From contig JAMPYA010000067.1 of NCBI GenBank assembly GCA_023700885.1, forward strand, positions 1-9,830: a stretch of 9,830 bases of DNA, written 5' to 3'. How positions within the stretch are numbered: position 1 is the first letter of the stretch; each line of letters begins with the position of its first letter. The notes beneath the pieces were generated by a model. That model worked only from the letters and a program-made list of their open reading frames with translations, made no database searches and was not told the origin of the DNA. Position numbers and translations under genes: made by a program. This document shows, piece by piece, positions 1 through 6,907 of this stretch. This stretch comes from Flavobacteriaceae bacterium (lineage in GTDB: Bacteria > Bacteroidota > Bacteroidia > Flavobacteriales > Flavobacteriaceae).

Positions 1-899
1 CTACAGGCGCTAAACAATCTATCGCTAATGTAGTTTTGGCACTTGTAAACCCGGGTGATGAGGTTTTATTACCTGCTCCTTTTTGGGTTAGTTATGAGGC
101 TATTACAAAGTTAGCAGAAGGAATTCCAATTCCTATTTATTCTACTATAGCGACTGATTTTAAAATTACTCCAGAACAATTGGAAGCAGCAATTACGCCT
201 AAAACTAAATTAATATTTTTTAACTCGCCTAATAATCCAAGTGGTTCAGTTTATACAGAAAAAGAGTATAGAGCTTTAGCAGATGTTTTAGTAAAATATC
301 CACAGATTTATATTATATCTGATGAGATTTATGAGCATATTTTGTTTGAAGGAAAAACTTTTAGTCTTGCATCCTTTAAAGATATGTACGATAGAACCAT
401 TACTGTAAATGGAGTTTCCAAAGCATTTGCCATGACTGGATGGAGAATTGGGTATTTAGGTGCGCCAGAATGGATTGCCAAAGCTTGTAATAAAATGCAA
501 GGTCAAATTACCTCTGGTGCCAATTGTATTGCACAAAGAGCCACAATTGCTGCTTTAGACGCTCCAATTTCAAACATTCAATATATGGTTGATGAATTTC
601 ACAAAAGAAGAGATTTGGTTTTAAGTCTGTTAAGTGAAATAAATGGTTTCAAATTAAATGTACCTTCCGGAGCTTTTTACGTATTGCCTAATATTGCTTA
701 TTTTTTTGGAAAAAAAATTAAAGGAAGAAATATTGAAAATGCATTAGATTTTTCGATGTTAATTTTAGAAGAAGCAAATGTAGCTACTGTTACTGGTGAT
801 GCATTTGGAGCAGCTAATTGTATTAGGATATCTTATGCCAATTCAGAAGAAAACTTAATTGAAGCGATAATGAGAATTAAAAATTTATTAAAAGATTAA
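1..899 (+). CDS. aspC: Class I PLP-dependent aminotransferase, aspartate aminotransferase type (5' end outside window)
   Basis: Pyridoxal-phosphate enzyme of fold type I, probably moving the amino group between aspartate and 2-oxoglutarate in the cytoplasm. The reading frame is open from base 3, so the gene enters from the left. About 298 residues are visible against a usual length near 395, so about 100 N-terminal residues lie outside. TTG at 36 lies inside the conserved run TGAKQSIANVVLALVNPGDE and is not the start. Visible family marks, in order, are NSPNNPSG, the SDEIYEH segment with the PLP-contacting Asp (321-323) and Tyr (330-332), the Schiff-base Lys (420-422) in SKAFAMTGWRIGY, SGAFY, and the substrate-carboxylate Arg in CIRISYA. 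MTGWRIGY and SGAFY fit the class Ib (Thermus-type) aspartate aminotransferases, which can also accept prephenate or aromatic substrates, so exact substrate is inferred. The last codons run into the 8-bp tandem array. It converges with the glycosyltransferase gene. Confidence 0.9.
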   Translation, partial: TGAKQSIANVVLALVNPGDEVLLPAPFWVSYEAITKLAEGIPIPIYSTIATDFKITPEQLEAAITPKTKLIFFNSPNNPSGSVYTEKEYRALADVLVKYPQIYIISDEIYEHILFEGKTFSLASFKDMYDRTITVNGVSKAFAMTGWRIGYLGAPEWIAKACNKMQGQITSGANCIAQRATIAALDAPISNIQYMVDEFHKRRDLVLSLLSEINGFKLNVPSGAFYVLPNIAYFFGKKIKGRNIENALDFSMLILEEANVATVTGDAFGAANCIRISYANSEENLIEAIMRIKNLLKD

Positions 900-964
900 A
901 AGATTAAAAGATTGAAAGATTGAAAGATTGAAAGATTGAAAGATTGAAAGATTGAAAGATTAAA
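894..964. repeat. 8-bp tandem array, nine units of GATTgAAA/GATTaAAA
   Basis: GATT recurs exactly every 8 bases, starting at 894, 902, 910, 918, 926, 934, 942, 950 and 958. The first two units are GATTAAAA, the next six are GATTGAAA, and the last is GATTAAA followed by T. The first unit encodes the final Asp and the stop codon of the aminotransferase gene, so the rest of the array is 3' untranslated sequence. Six identical internal units indicate slippage-driven expansion. A length change would alter the spacer between the converging genes but no protein. Confidence 0.97.
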
Positions 965-972
965 TTATATAA

Positions 973-1022
973 AACATTATAAACATTATGAACATTCCTA
1001 CTTTATGAACATTAAGAACATT
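973..1022. repeat. Degenerate 9-bp tandem array, five AACATT units
   Basis: AACATT occurs at 973, 982, 991, 1008 and 1017, giving spacings of 9, 9, 17 and 9. The units read AACATTATA, AACATTATG, AACATT plus an 11-base insert-like stretch, AACATTAAG and AACATT. The array directly follows the 8-bp array and its last base is the first base of the glycosyltransferase stop codon on the opposite strand. It is older or more decayed than its neighbour. No hairpin terminator is visible in this convergent gap. Confidence 0.8.
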
Positions 1023-2440
1023 TAACTTCCCAAACCTTTTCTTACCATATCGCCCCATTTGCCTTTTTTCTTGGTATAATAATCAAAATTTCCTCTTAAA
1101 GCTGAATATAAAGTGAAAATATGAAAAGTAAAAGGTTCTATTAAAGCTACTACTAAAAGTTTTAAAGCATCACCTTTTTTGGTGTATTGTCTATAGGTTA
1201 GTTCTTCGCTTAAAATGGCAGCCATTGAAAATGTTATTGAAAAAAGATATGCAACGATGATAAATGACCAAGCATACAACCAGTTGAGAGCGCCTAAATA
1301 ATATAAATATCCTAAAAACAATAGTCCAATTACTTCAACTATAGGTGCTAAACGCTCATAAATTAACCAATAAGGATAACTCAACATTCCTAAATATCCG
1401 TATTTAGGATTCATAAATAACTTTCTATGTTTTCTTAGCGTTTCTATAGTTCCACGAGTCCATCTGTTTCGTTGTAATTGTAACGTTTTTAAATTATCTG
1501 GAGCTTCTGTCCAACACAATGGATCAGGAATATAGGCAATTTTATATTTTCTGTTGTTGTCTTGCATAAATTTACGCATTCTAACAATAATCTCCATATC
1601 TTCTCCAACGGTATTAACGTCATAACCCCCGGCATCAATCATAACACGTCTGTCAAACATTCCAAATGCACCTGAAATAATCAATAAACCATTTAATCTG
1701 CTCCAAGCCATTCTTCCTAAAAGAAAAGATCTTAGATATTCTATAATTTGATATCGTTCAATTAATTTTTTTGGCATATTAACTTCCATTAATTTACCGT
1801 TTTCAATTCTGCAATTGTTAGCTATTCTGATAACTCCGCCTGTTGCAATGACCTTTTTGTCTGTTCTTTCTAAAAATGGTTTTACCATTTTTTGTAATGC
1901 ATCTTCTATTAGCATACAATCTACATCAATACAAGCTACATATTCACTATTACTAAAATTTAAACCTGCATTTAAAGCATCTGCTTTTCCTCCATTTTCT
2001 TTATCAATAACAATTAATTTTTCAAAAACAGGATTTTTAGATTTATAGATCCCACGAATTTGGGCTGTTTTAATCTTCGGATTTATAGGATATTTTACTG
2101 TTTCTAAATTATATACTTTAATTAGCCTTTCTAAACTATCGTCTTTACTGCCATCATTTATAATTATTACTTGATAATTTACATAGTGTAGAGACATAAG
2201 TGAGCGAACATTATCAACAATATTTAAGCCTTCATTATAACATGGTGCAAGAATTGATATTGATGGCGAAAAAGGAGAAGCTAAAATACTCTTATAAGAA
2301 ACAAAACTATTTCTTCTAAAATAGGAGATGGTTTCAAATATGGAGACAATACCTAAAATTATGTAGGAAGTAATAACTATTGTGCTGAAAATCAGGAAAA
2401 AATAATAAAGAAACAGGTAAGCATATAGGTCTGAAATCAT
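1022..2440 (-). CDS. Membrane family-2 glycosyltransferase (PgaC/BcsA-like polysaccharide synthase, no PilZ)
   Basis: Processive-type inner-membrane glycosyltransferase of 472 residues, expected to polymerise a nucleotide-sugar donor into an extracellular glycan. One N-terminal membrane segment (about 10-36) precedes a cytoplasmic GT-A domain. That domain has PCYNE (66-70), the INDGS Asp96, KADALNAG (152-159), the metal-binding DxD as D172-V-D174, the catalytic-base GED (Asp281), and the processivity motif QxxRW as Q323, R326, W327. At least two to three further membrane segments follow at about 366-385, 388-411 and 426-446. The protein stops about 25 residues after the last one, so there is no PilZ domain as in BcsA. 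Size and layout resemble PgaC/IcaA (poly-N-acetylglucosamine synthase), but sugar and linkage cannot be assigned. ATG start, 11 bp after the stop of the HEAT-repeat gene, so it is the last gene of that operon. No deacetylase or export partner is seen in the window. Confidence 0.92.
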   Translation of the reverse strand: MISDLYAYLFLYYFFLIFSTIVITSYIILGIVSIFETISYFRRNSFVSYKSILASPFSPSISILAPCYNEGLNIVDNVRSLMSLHYVNYQVIIINDGSKDDSLERLIKVYNLETVKYPINPKIKTAQIRGIYKSKNPVFEKLIVIDKENGGKADALNAGLNFSNSEYVACIDVDCMLIEDALQKMVKPFLERTDKKVIATGGVIRIANNCRIENGKLMEVNMPKKLIERYQIIEYLRSFLLGRMAWSRLNGLLIISGAFGMFDRRVMIDAGGYDVNTVGEDMEIIVRMRKFMQDNNRKYKIAYIPDPLCWTEAPDNLKTLQLQRNRWTRGTIETLRKHRKLFMNPKYGYLGMLSYPYWLIYERLAPIVEVIGLLFLGYLYYLGALNWLYAWSFIIVAYLFSITFSMAAILSEELTYRQYTKKGDALKLLVVALIEPFTFHIFTLYSALRGNFDYYTKKKGKWGDMVRKGLGS

Positions 2441-2451
2441 AATGAATCTAT

Positions 2452-3504
2452 TTATTCTTTATTAAGATTAATTGTAACTAAAAAAGGTTTTAAATCTTTC
2501 AAAGTATCATAAGCCACTTGTTTGATGTCAAAATCTGAACTGTTTAATTGTTTTTCAAAAAATGGGATGTCTTTTTTATCCGATAATTGTGATAATGCCT
2601 GAATTATGAATAGCTGAGTTTCTGCTACTGATTTTTTAAAAATTTGTTTTAAAATAGTTTTTGCTTCAGATATTCTAAAATATCCTAGTATATCAATAGC
2701 TGTTCTTCTAACTTTTTCTGAAGGATGTTGTACTAATTTAATCAGATCCTCTTTCATTTGAATTTGATTAAACAATTTAACCAATTTTAACGAGAAACAA
2801 ATTACAGAATCATTTTTAGAATAAAGCCAATTTGTCAAATCTGGTACTTCGCAGTTTCTAATAGATTGTATTTCCTCAATAAGTAAAATTTGTTGCCATT
2901 CTGTGATTGGAAATTGTAGCGTGTCTAAAAATTTCAATCCCTCAAACTGATAGAGTTTTACCATAGTTAGCTGAGCTTCACTTCTTAACAATTGATTTTT
3001 ATGGTTAATGAGCATTAAGGTTTCAGTATAAACATCTTTCACTTTCATCTGAGTAACTTCTCTGATACCTTTAATTTTGATAAACCAAACTGGGCTATTC
3101 ATTTTCTTTAAAGAATATTGAACTAAACCCAAATCATAATATAAAGTTTCTAAGAATACTGCCAATTCTCCTGTTAAATCATTATGAAGTGTAAGAATTA
3201 AATCTTGAATAACTTTTCTGTCTGATTTATTTTTGACTGCAATTTTTAAAAGTTTTGTTGATTTATTTTTTTCTTCAATTTCATCCTCAGTGAAATAGAT
3301 ATAATTAATTAATATTTCTTGATATTTATCTGTTAATTTTTGTTGTTCTATAATTTTATATTGATAGCGTCTTCTTATTAAATTAAGATTTATAAATGAT
3401 GAAAGAATCAAGAGTATTTCGATAAATATGACAACCCATATAACTTGAATTAATAGAGGCAATGAAAGATAAATTGAAATTAAATCATTATAATATTCTT
3501 GCAT
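2452..3504 (-). CDS. Membrane-anchored HEAT-repeat protein
   Basis: Protein of 350 residues with one hydrophobic anchor at about 17-38 (IWVVIFIEILLILSSF), a basic stop-transfer patch (RRR at 44-46), then a long helical cytoplasmic body. The C-terminal third holds recognisable HEAT-like helical pairs: about 254-285 (containing HPSEKVRRTAIDILGYF), 284-311 and 314-337. The middle section (about 85-240) is probably more divergent helical repeat. There are no catalytic motifs. HEAT repeats form protein-binding solenoids, so a scaffold or adaptor at the membrane is the sensible reading. It sits 5 bp after the response regulator gene and 11 bp before the glycosyltransferase gene. By inference it may link phosphorylated regulator to synthase; nothing in the sequence proves this. 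ATG start; no better start is nearby. Confidence 0.85.
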   Translation of the reverse strand: MQEYYNDLISIYLSLPLLIQVIWVVIFIEILLILSSFINLNLIRRRYQYKIIEQQKLTDKYQEILINYIYFTEDEIEEKNKSTKLLKIAVKNKSDRKVIQDLILTLHNDLTGELAVFLETLYYDLGLVQYSLKKMNSPVWFIKIKGIREVTQMKVKDVYTETLMLINHKNQLLRSEAQLTMVKLYQFEGLKFLDTLQFPITEWQQILLIEEIQSIRNCEVPDLTNWLYSKNDSVICFSLKLVKLFNQIQMKEDLIKLVQHPSEKVRRTAIDILGYFRISEAKTILKQIFKKSVAETQLFIIQALSQLSDKKDIPFFEKQLNSSDFDIKQVAYDTLKDLKPFLVTINLNKE

Positions 3505-3509
3505 AAAAT

Positions 3510-3881
3510 CTATTTTTTCTGCATCAATATGCGTTTAATTCTCATAATTAATTCATTGGGACTAAAAGGTTTACTCATAAAATCTGTGGCTCCAAGATTA
3601 AATGCTTTTAAAACCATTTCTTCTTGTCCAGCAGCAGAAAATACAATTATAGGAGTATCTCTTTTTAGGGTGTCTTTAACAAAGGATATTACTTCTAATC
3701 CACTAGAAAAAGGCATCATAATATCTGTTAAAATAATATCAGGATTACTAGATTCAATAAGTTTCTGGGCTTCATTACCATCAGATGCCATAAAAGTTTC
3801 ATATCCTTCTTTCTCTAATCGGAATTTTAATAGTAATGACAGGGTTTTGTCGTCTTCAGCTAATAATACTTTTTCTTTCAT
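3510..3881 (-). CDS. Single-domain response regulator (CheY-like receiver)
   Basis: A 123-residue stand-alone receiver domain with no output domain. All key residues are present: the acidic pocket Asp10 and Asp11 (LLAEDDK), phospho-acceptor Asp53 in LTDIMMP, the switch Ser82 in VFSAAG, Phe101 in the aromatic switch region, and Lys104 in SKPF. It should therefore be phosphorylated and act by protein contact rather than on DNA. The natural phosphodonor candidate is the hybrid kinase directly upstream, which ends in an HPt domain. The downstream partners, HEAT protein and glycosyltransferase, are in the same operon. The ATG overlaps the edge of the 100-bp element, so the whole region upstream of the start is element sequence. 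No TAnnTTTG promoter box is visible in the 204 bp before it on this strand, so read-through from the kinase gene is likely. Confidence 0.95.
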   Translation of the reverse strand: MKEKVLLAEDDKTLSLLLKFRLEKEGYETFMASDGNEAQKLIESSNPDIILTDIMMPFSSGLEVISFVKDTLKRDTPIIVFSAAGQEEMVLKAFNLGATDFMSKPFSPNELIMRIKRILMQKK

Positions 3882-3975
3882 ATGTAGATTTTTATTGTTT
3901 TTTTAAATGTCATATGGAATACGCCAGTTTGATTAAAATTTTTTCATCAAGTGTGTGTTTTAGCAAACATGGCTA
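3876..3975. repeat. 100-bp element, copy A (tandem pair)
   Basis: Bases 3876-3975 recur at 3976-4075 at an offset of exactly 100 bp with only two differences (C at 3924 versus T at 4024; G at 3963 versus A at 4063). A related copy lies at 9280-9381. In + orientation the element starts with a conserved AT-rich block of about 30 bases (TATGTAGATTTTTATTG and on) followed by a long stem-loop. Its left edge contains the start codon of the response regulator gene, read on the - strand. Confidence 0.97.
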
Positions 3976-3984
3976 TTTCATATG
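3911..3984 (+). other. Long imperfect stem-loop in element copy A
   Basis: In + orientation, 3911-3921 pairs with 3974-3984 (11 pairs, one G.U at 3917/3978), then C3922 is bulged. Bases 3923-3926 pair with 3970-3973, A3969 is bulged, and 3927-3931 pairs with 3964-3968. A3932 is bulged and 3933-3938 pairs with 3958-3963 (one G.U). This gives 26 pairs closing a 19-base loop. The outer arm on the right uses the first bases of copy B. The pairing was found by eye; stability was not calculated. Confidence 0.85.
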
Positions 3985-4077
3985 TAGATTTTTATTGTTT
4001 TTTTAAATGTCATATGGAATACGTCAGTTTGATTAAAATTTTTTCATCAAGTGTGTGTTTTAACAAACATGGCTATT
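3976..4077. repeat. 100-bp element, copy B (tandem pair)
   Basis: Second member of the tandem pair, 98 of 100 bases identical to copy A. Strict identity ends at 4077, but the next bases (CATA at 4079-4082) still resemble the corresponding tail of copy A (CATATG), so the ancestral element probably reached about 4082. That is three bases from the stop codon of the hybrid kinase gene. The near identity points to a recent duplication. Confidence 0.97.
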
Positions 4078-4082
4078 GCATA
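4011..4082 (+). other. Long imperfect stem-loop in element copy B
   Basis: Same fold as copy A. 4013-4021 pairs with 4074-4082 with one G/G mismatch (4017/4078), C4022 is bulged, and 4023-4026 pairs with 4070-4073 using a G.U at 4024/4072. A4069 is bulged, 4027-4031 pairs with 4064-4068, A4032 is bulged, and 4033-4038 pairs perfectly with 4058-4063. It ends just beside the hybrid kinase stop codon, so on the - strand it lies in the immediate 3' region of that gene. Confidence 0.8.
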
Positions 4083-4085
4083 ATT

Positions 4086-6773
4086 TTATTTTAATTTTTT
4101 AATTTCTTGATTAATTTCACGTTCAACCTGATTAAAAAATGATTTACATTTTTGAAATAAATTTGAAATTTGGGCTACATTCATTTGATTTTTACTTTTG
4201 TACTCAATTTCAGCAATTAAAGGTATAAGTTTATTGATACTTAACATACTGATGCTTGGTTTTATTTTGTGTGCTAAGGCATAAATCTTTTCCCAGTTTT
4301 GATTTTCAATTTCTGCTTCACAGTTATTTAAAAAATCTTTGTAATCAATTAAAAATGAATTTAAAATAGTTTCAATAATATCTTTATCATTAAAGGTTTC
4401 TTCTCGCAAGAATTTTAAATCTAATAATTTTTCTGTACTAACTTCAGTTTCTTCTTCATTGGAATCTTCTACTGATTTTGAGGTGTATTTCAGTATTTTT
4501 TTATGTAAAACTTCTGAATCAAAAGGCTTAAAAATATAGTCATTCATACCTCTTTTAATAGCATTTTCGGCTTCTTTATGTGATGCGTGAGCAGTCATTG
4601 CTATTATTGGAATCTGGTTGTAATTTGAATTTTCTGATGATCGAATAGCTGAGGTTGCTTCAAAACCATTCATAATTGGCATTTGGATATCCATTAAAAC
4701 AATATCAAAAGGATATTTTTCTAAAAGTTCCATTGCTTCTTTACCATGATTTGCAATTTCAACCTCGCAATTCCAACGCGTTAATCGAGTATTAGCTAAT
4801 AATTGGTTTGTTTTATTGTCTTCAACCAATAAAACTTTTAAATTAAGTGGAGATAATTCCTCTTTTTTAATTTGAGGCATTATTTGAGCCAATGATACAG
4901 AACCGTCATCTACCATTTTAAATGGTATTTTAATCTTAAAGGTACTTCCAACTTCAACTTCACTTTCAACGGTTATTTCCCCATTCATCGTATCAACTAA
5001 TTTTTTAACAATTGATAAGCCGAGTCCTGTACCTCCGTATAATCTAGTTGTACTGTTTGATGCTTGTTCAAATGAATCAAAGATGGTATCTAATTTGCTT
5101 TTAGGAATTCCAATGCCGGTATCTTTAATTTCAAAAGTTATAGTAACTTCTTTGTGTTGAGTAATTATACTTTTAACATAAATTGATACTTCTCCCTTTT
5201 CGGTAAATTTTATTGCGTTTCCAACGGTGTTTAGAATTATTTGCTGAACACGAGTCGTATCACCAATAATCATTTGAGGCACTTTAGAATTGATAAATAA
5301 TTCTAATTCTATATTTTTTTCAGTGGCATTAACGTTTAATAACTTTACAACTTCTTGTAAAGTGTCGTGAATATTGAATGGAACATTTTCTAAAAATATT
5401 TTACCTGATTCTAATTTTGCTAGATCTAGAATATCATTAATTAGAGTTAACAATAATTTTTCTGAGTTTTTAATAGTTATTAGATGCTCCCTTTGTTCGG
5501 TTGTTAATTCAGTTTCGAGCAATAAATCTGTAAAGCCAATAAGAGCGTTCATGGGAGTTCTAATTTCGTGACTCATATTAGAAATAAACTCTTCTTTAAT
5601 TTTTAAAGAATTTTCAGCATCTTGTTTTGCGTGAACCAATTGTGCTTCAAATTCTTTTTTTGAAGTAATATCAGATTGAATTGCAACGTATTGAAAAGGT
5701 ATGTTATTTTCGTCTACAAATGGGATAATCGTAGAATCTACCCAATAAAAGTGCCCATCTTTTGATTTGTTTCTTATTTCAGTTCTTAAAACTTTACCAC
5801 TTTGAATAGTATCCCATAAATTTTCAAAAAATTCAGTTGGGTGATATGCAGAGTTTACAAGATTCATTTTACTTGTGAGAAGTTCTTCTTTTGTGTATTT
5901 TGAAATATCGCAAAATTTATCATTAACATTTGTAATAATTCCGTCCTTGTTTGCAATAACTACAATTGATGATTGATCTAATGCATATTTATAATTATTA
6001 AGTTCGGCAGTTAGTTGTTTTTCGGTGGTAACATTATAGTACATCCAAAAGTGTCCTTTATATACACCTGTTTCATAAATAGGGATATAATCTCTTTCAA
6101 AAATATTTCCATTTTTAAAACGAACTTCCTCTTTTCTAACAAGTTTACGATCATTTAACAGGGTAAAAACACGTGATAAATTTTGTGATGGATTTTCAAA
6201 ATGCACTAAATTTTCTTGGGCTAACTCATTGGCTGTTTTTCCAATAAATTGATTTAAAGGAGTTTGAATATCAAAAATGTTAAGATATCTTTGGTTGGCA
6301 TAAACTGTTTTTCCATTTTCATCAATTAATAATATACCAGCATCTATATTTTTAAATAGTGAGGATAAAGTTTGAACTAATTTTACATATTTTAATTGCT
6401 TAACTTTTGCTTTGTTTATATCGCGACCAATAACATAAAAACAGTTAAACAATCCATGTGTATAAATGGTTTTAACTTCTTGACCAATCCAAAATTCCTC
6501 TCCCTTTTTGTTAATTGTAATAAACTCTAAGTAAGTATTTTCCTTTTTATGTTTTAACTGATTTTCATAAAAATTTAAAACATAATCTTTATATTCTTGA
6601 TGAACAAAATCAATATAATGAGTGTTTAAAATCTCTTGAACTGTAACGCCTAAAGTGTTTAGTAACTTATTGTTGGCATAGGTAATATATCCATCAGCGT
6701 TTATAGTATATATAAAGTCGTTTGAGTTTTCAATTAATTCGTAAAAAAGATAATTGGCATCATTAGTTTGCAT
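4086..6773 (-). CDS. Soluble three-PAS hybrid histidine kinase with receiver and HPt domains
   Basis: Sensor kinase of 895 residues. A TTG at 6777-6779 would add two residues (MF), but the ATG at 6771-6773 (MQTNDANYLF) is the better start. No membrane segment is seen, so it should sense a cytoplasmic signal. Order, numbered from the TTG: PAS domains at about 11-123, 132-255 and 266-373, HisKA with phospho-His404 in NMSHEIRTP, and HATPase with the N box around Asn517-Asn521, DTGIGIP (553-559) and GGTGLGLS (582-589). Then come a receiver with D654, phospho-Asp697 in LMDIQMP, Thr729 and Lys751, and a C-terminal HPt with His837 in ALAHKIKPS. All phosphorelay residues are intact, so a complete His-Asp-His relay is present. 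The next receiver is the neighbouring response regulator gene, which is the probable target. A promoter box and the transporter's terminator lie upstream, so it starts its own transcription unit. The signal is unknown; no cofactor-binding PAS residues can be assigned. Confidence 0.95.
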   Translation of the reverse strand: MQTNDANYLFYELIENSNDFIYTINADGYITYANNKLLNTLGVTVQEILNTHYIDFVHQEYKDYVLNFYENQLKHKKENTYLEFITINKKGEEFWIGQEVKTIYTHGLFNCFYVIGRDINKAKVKQLKYVKLVQTLSSLFKNIDAGILLIDENGKTVYANQRYLNIFDIQTPLNQFIGKTANELAQENLVHFENPSQNLSRVFTLLNDRKLVRKEEVRFKNGNIFERDYIPIYETGVYKGHFWMYYNVTTEKQLTAELNNYKYALDQSSIVVIANKDGIITNVNDKFCDISKYTKEELLTSKMNLVNSAYHPTEFFENLWDTIQSGKVLRTEIRNKSKDGHFYWVDSTIIPFVDENNIPFQYVAIQSDITSKKEFEAQLVHAKQDAENSLKIKEEFISNMSHEIRTPMNALIGFTDLLLETELTTEQREHLITIKNSEKLLLTLINDILDLAKLESGKIFLENVPFNIHDTLQEVVKLLNVNATEKNIELELFINSKVPQMIIGDTTRVQQIILNTVGNAIKFTEKGEVSIYVKSIITQHKEVTITFEIKDTGIGIPKSKLDTIFDSFEQASNSTTRLYGGTGLGLSIVKKLVDTMNGEITVESEVEVGSTFKIKIPFKMVDDGSVSLAQIMPQIKKEELSPLNLKVLLVEDNKTNQLLANTRLTRWNCEVEIANHGKEAMELLEKYPFDIVLMDIQMPIMNGFEATSAIRSSENSNYNQIPIIAMTAHASHKEAENAIKRGMNDYIFKPFDSEVLHKKILKYTSKSVEDSNEEETEVSTEKLLDLKFLREETFNDKDIIETILNSFLIDYKDFLNNCEAEIENQNWEKIYALAHKIKPSISMLSINKLIPLIAEIEYKSKNQMNVAQISNLFQKCKSFFNQVEREINQEIKKLK

Positions 6774-6812
6774 AAACAATAATTAAAATAGAAAAATAAA
6801 TCAGAGGTTTTT

Positions 6813-6820
6813 CAAATATA
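6813..6820 (-). promoter_or_regulatory. Candidate -7 promoter box for the hybrid kinase gene
   Basis: On the - strand these bases read TATATTTG, an exact match to the Bacteroidota -7 consensus TAnnTTTG. The box lies 39 bases before the ATG at 6773 and just downstream of the transporter's terminator, which is where a promoter for the kinase is needed. A well-spaced TTG (-33) is not clear: the nearest - strand TTGs lie 13 and 25 bases upstream of the box. Confidence 0.45.
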
Positions 6821-6834
6821 ATAAATTAAAGGTC

Positions 6835-6875
6835 AAAAAAAACCACAATCCATAAATATATATTATAGATTGTGG
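6835..6875 (-). terminator. Rho-independent terminator of the phosphate transporter gene
   Basis: CCACAATC (6843-6850) and GATTGTGG (6868-6875) form a perfect 8-bp stem. After one C/A mismatch, ATAA and TTAT add four inner pairs. On the - strand the hairpin is followed directly by eight Ts (complement of 6835-6842). The + strand side has no T run, so it works only for leftward transcription. It lies 33 bases after the stop codon of the transporter gene. Confidence 0.9.
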
Positions 6876-6907
6876 ATAAAAGAAAGTAAATAATTAATTT
6901 ATTAAAA

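Noticed and set aside
894..1022. The short repeats as a CRISPR array
   Set aside because: Units of 8 and 9 bp are contiguous without spacers, and no cas genes are present.
1815..2048. + strand open frame inside the glycosyltransferase, and a similar one at 5374-5571 inside the kinase
   Set aside because: Both are antisense to catalytic motifs (DxD region; HisKA region) and look like shadows.
3499..3906. + strand open frame opposite the response regulator
   Set aside because: It is the antisense shadow of a receiver gene with every catalytic residue intact, and its translation resembles no family I know.
3911..3984. The element stem-loop as an intrinsic terminator
   Set aside because: On the - strand it is followed by A-rich sequence, not a T run. 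On the + strand T-rich sequence follows copies A and B but not C, and no + strand gene precedes them.
3914..4006. Small + strand ORFs beginning at the same ATG in each element copy (3914, 4014, 9313; MEYASLIK, MEYVSLIK, MKNVSLNK)
   Set aside because: Both differences between the tandem copies change an amino acid, copy C has a two-base length difference that shifts the frame, and the downstream residues are unrelated. The conservation fits a stem-loop better than a peptide.
3876..4077. The element pair as a complete insertion sequence
   Set aside because: There is no transposase frame, no clear terminal inverted repeat at the outer ends and no obvious target-site duplication. A non-autonomous element remains possible.
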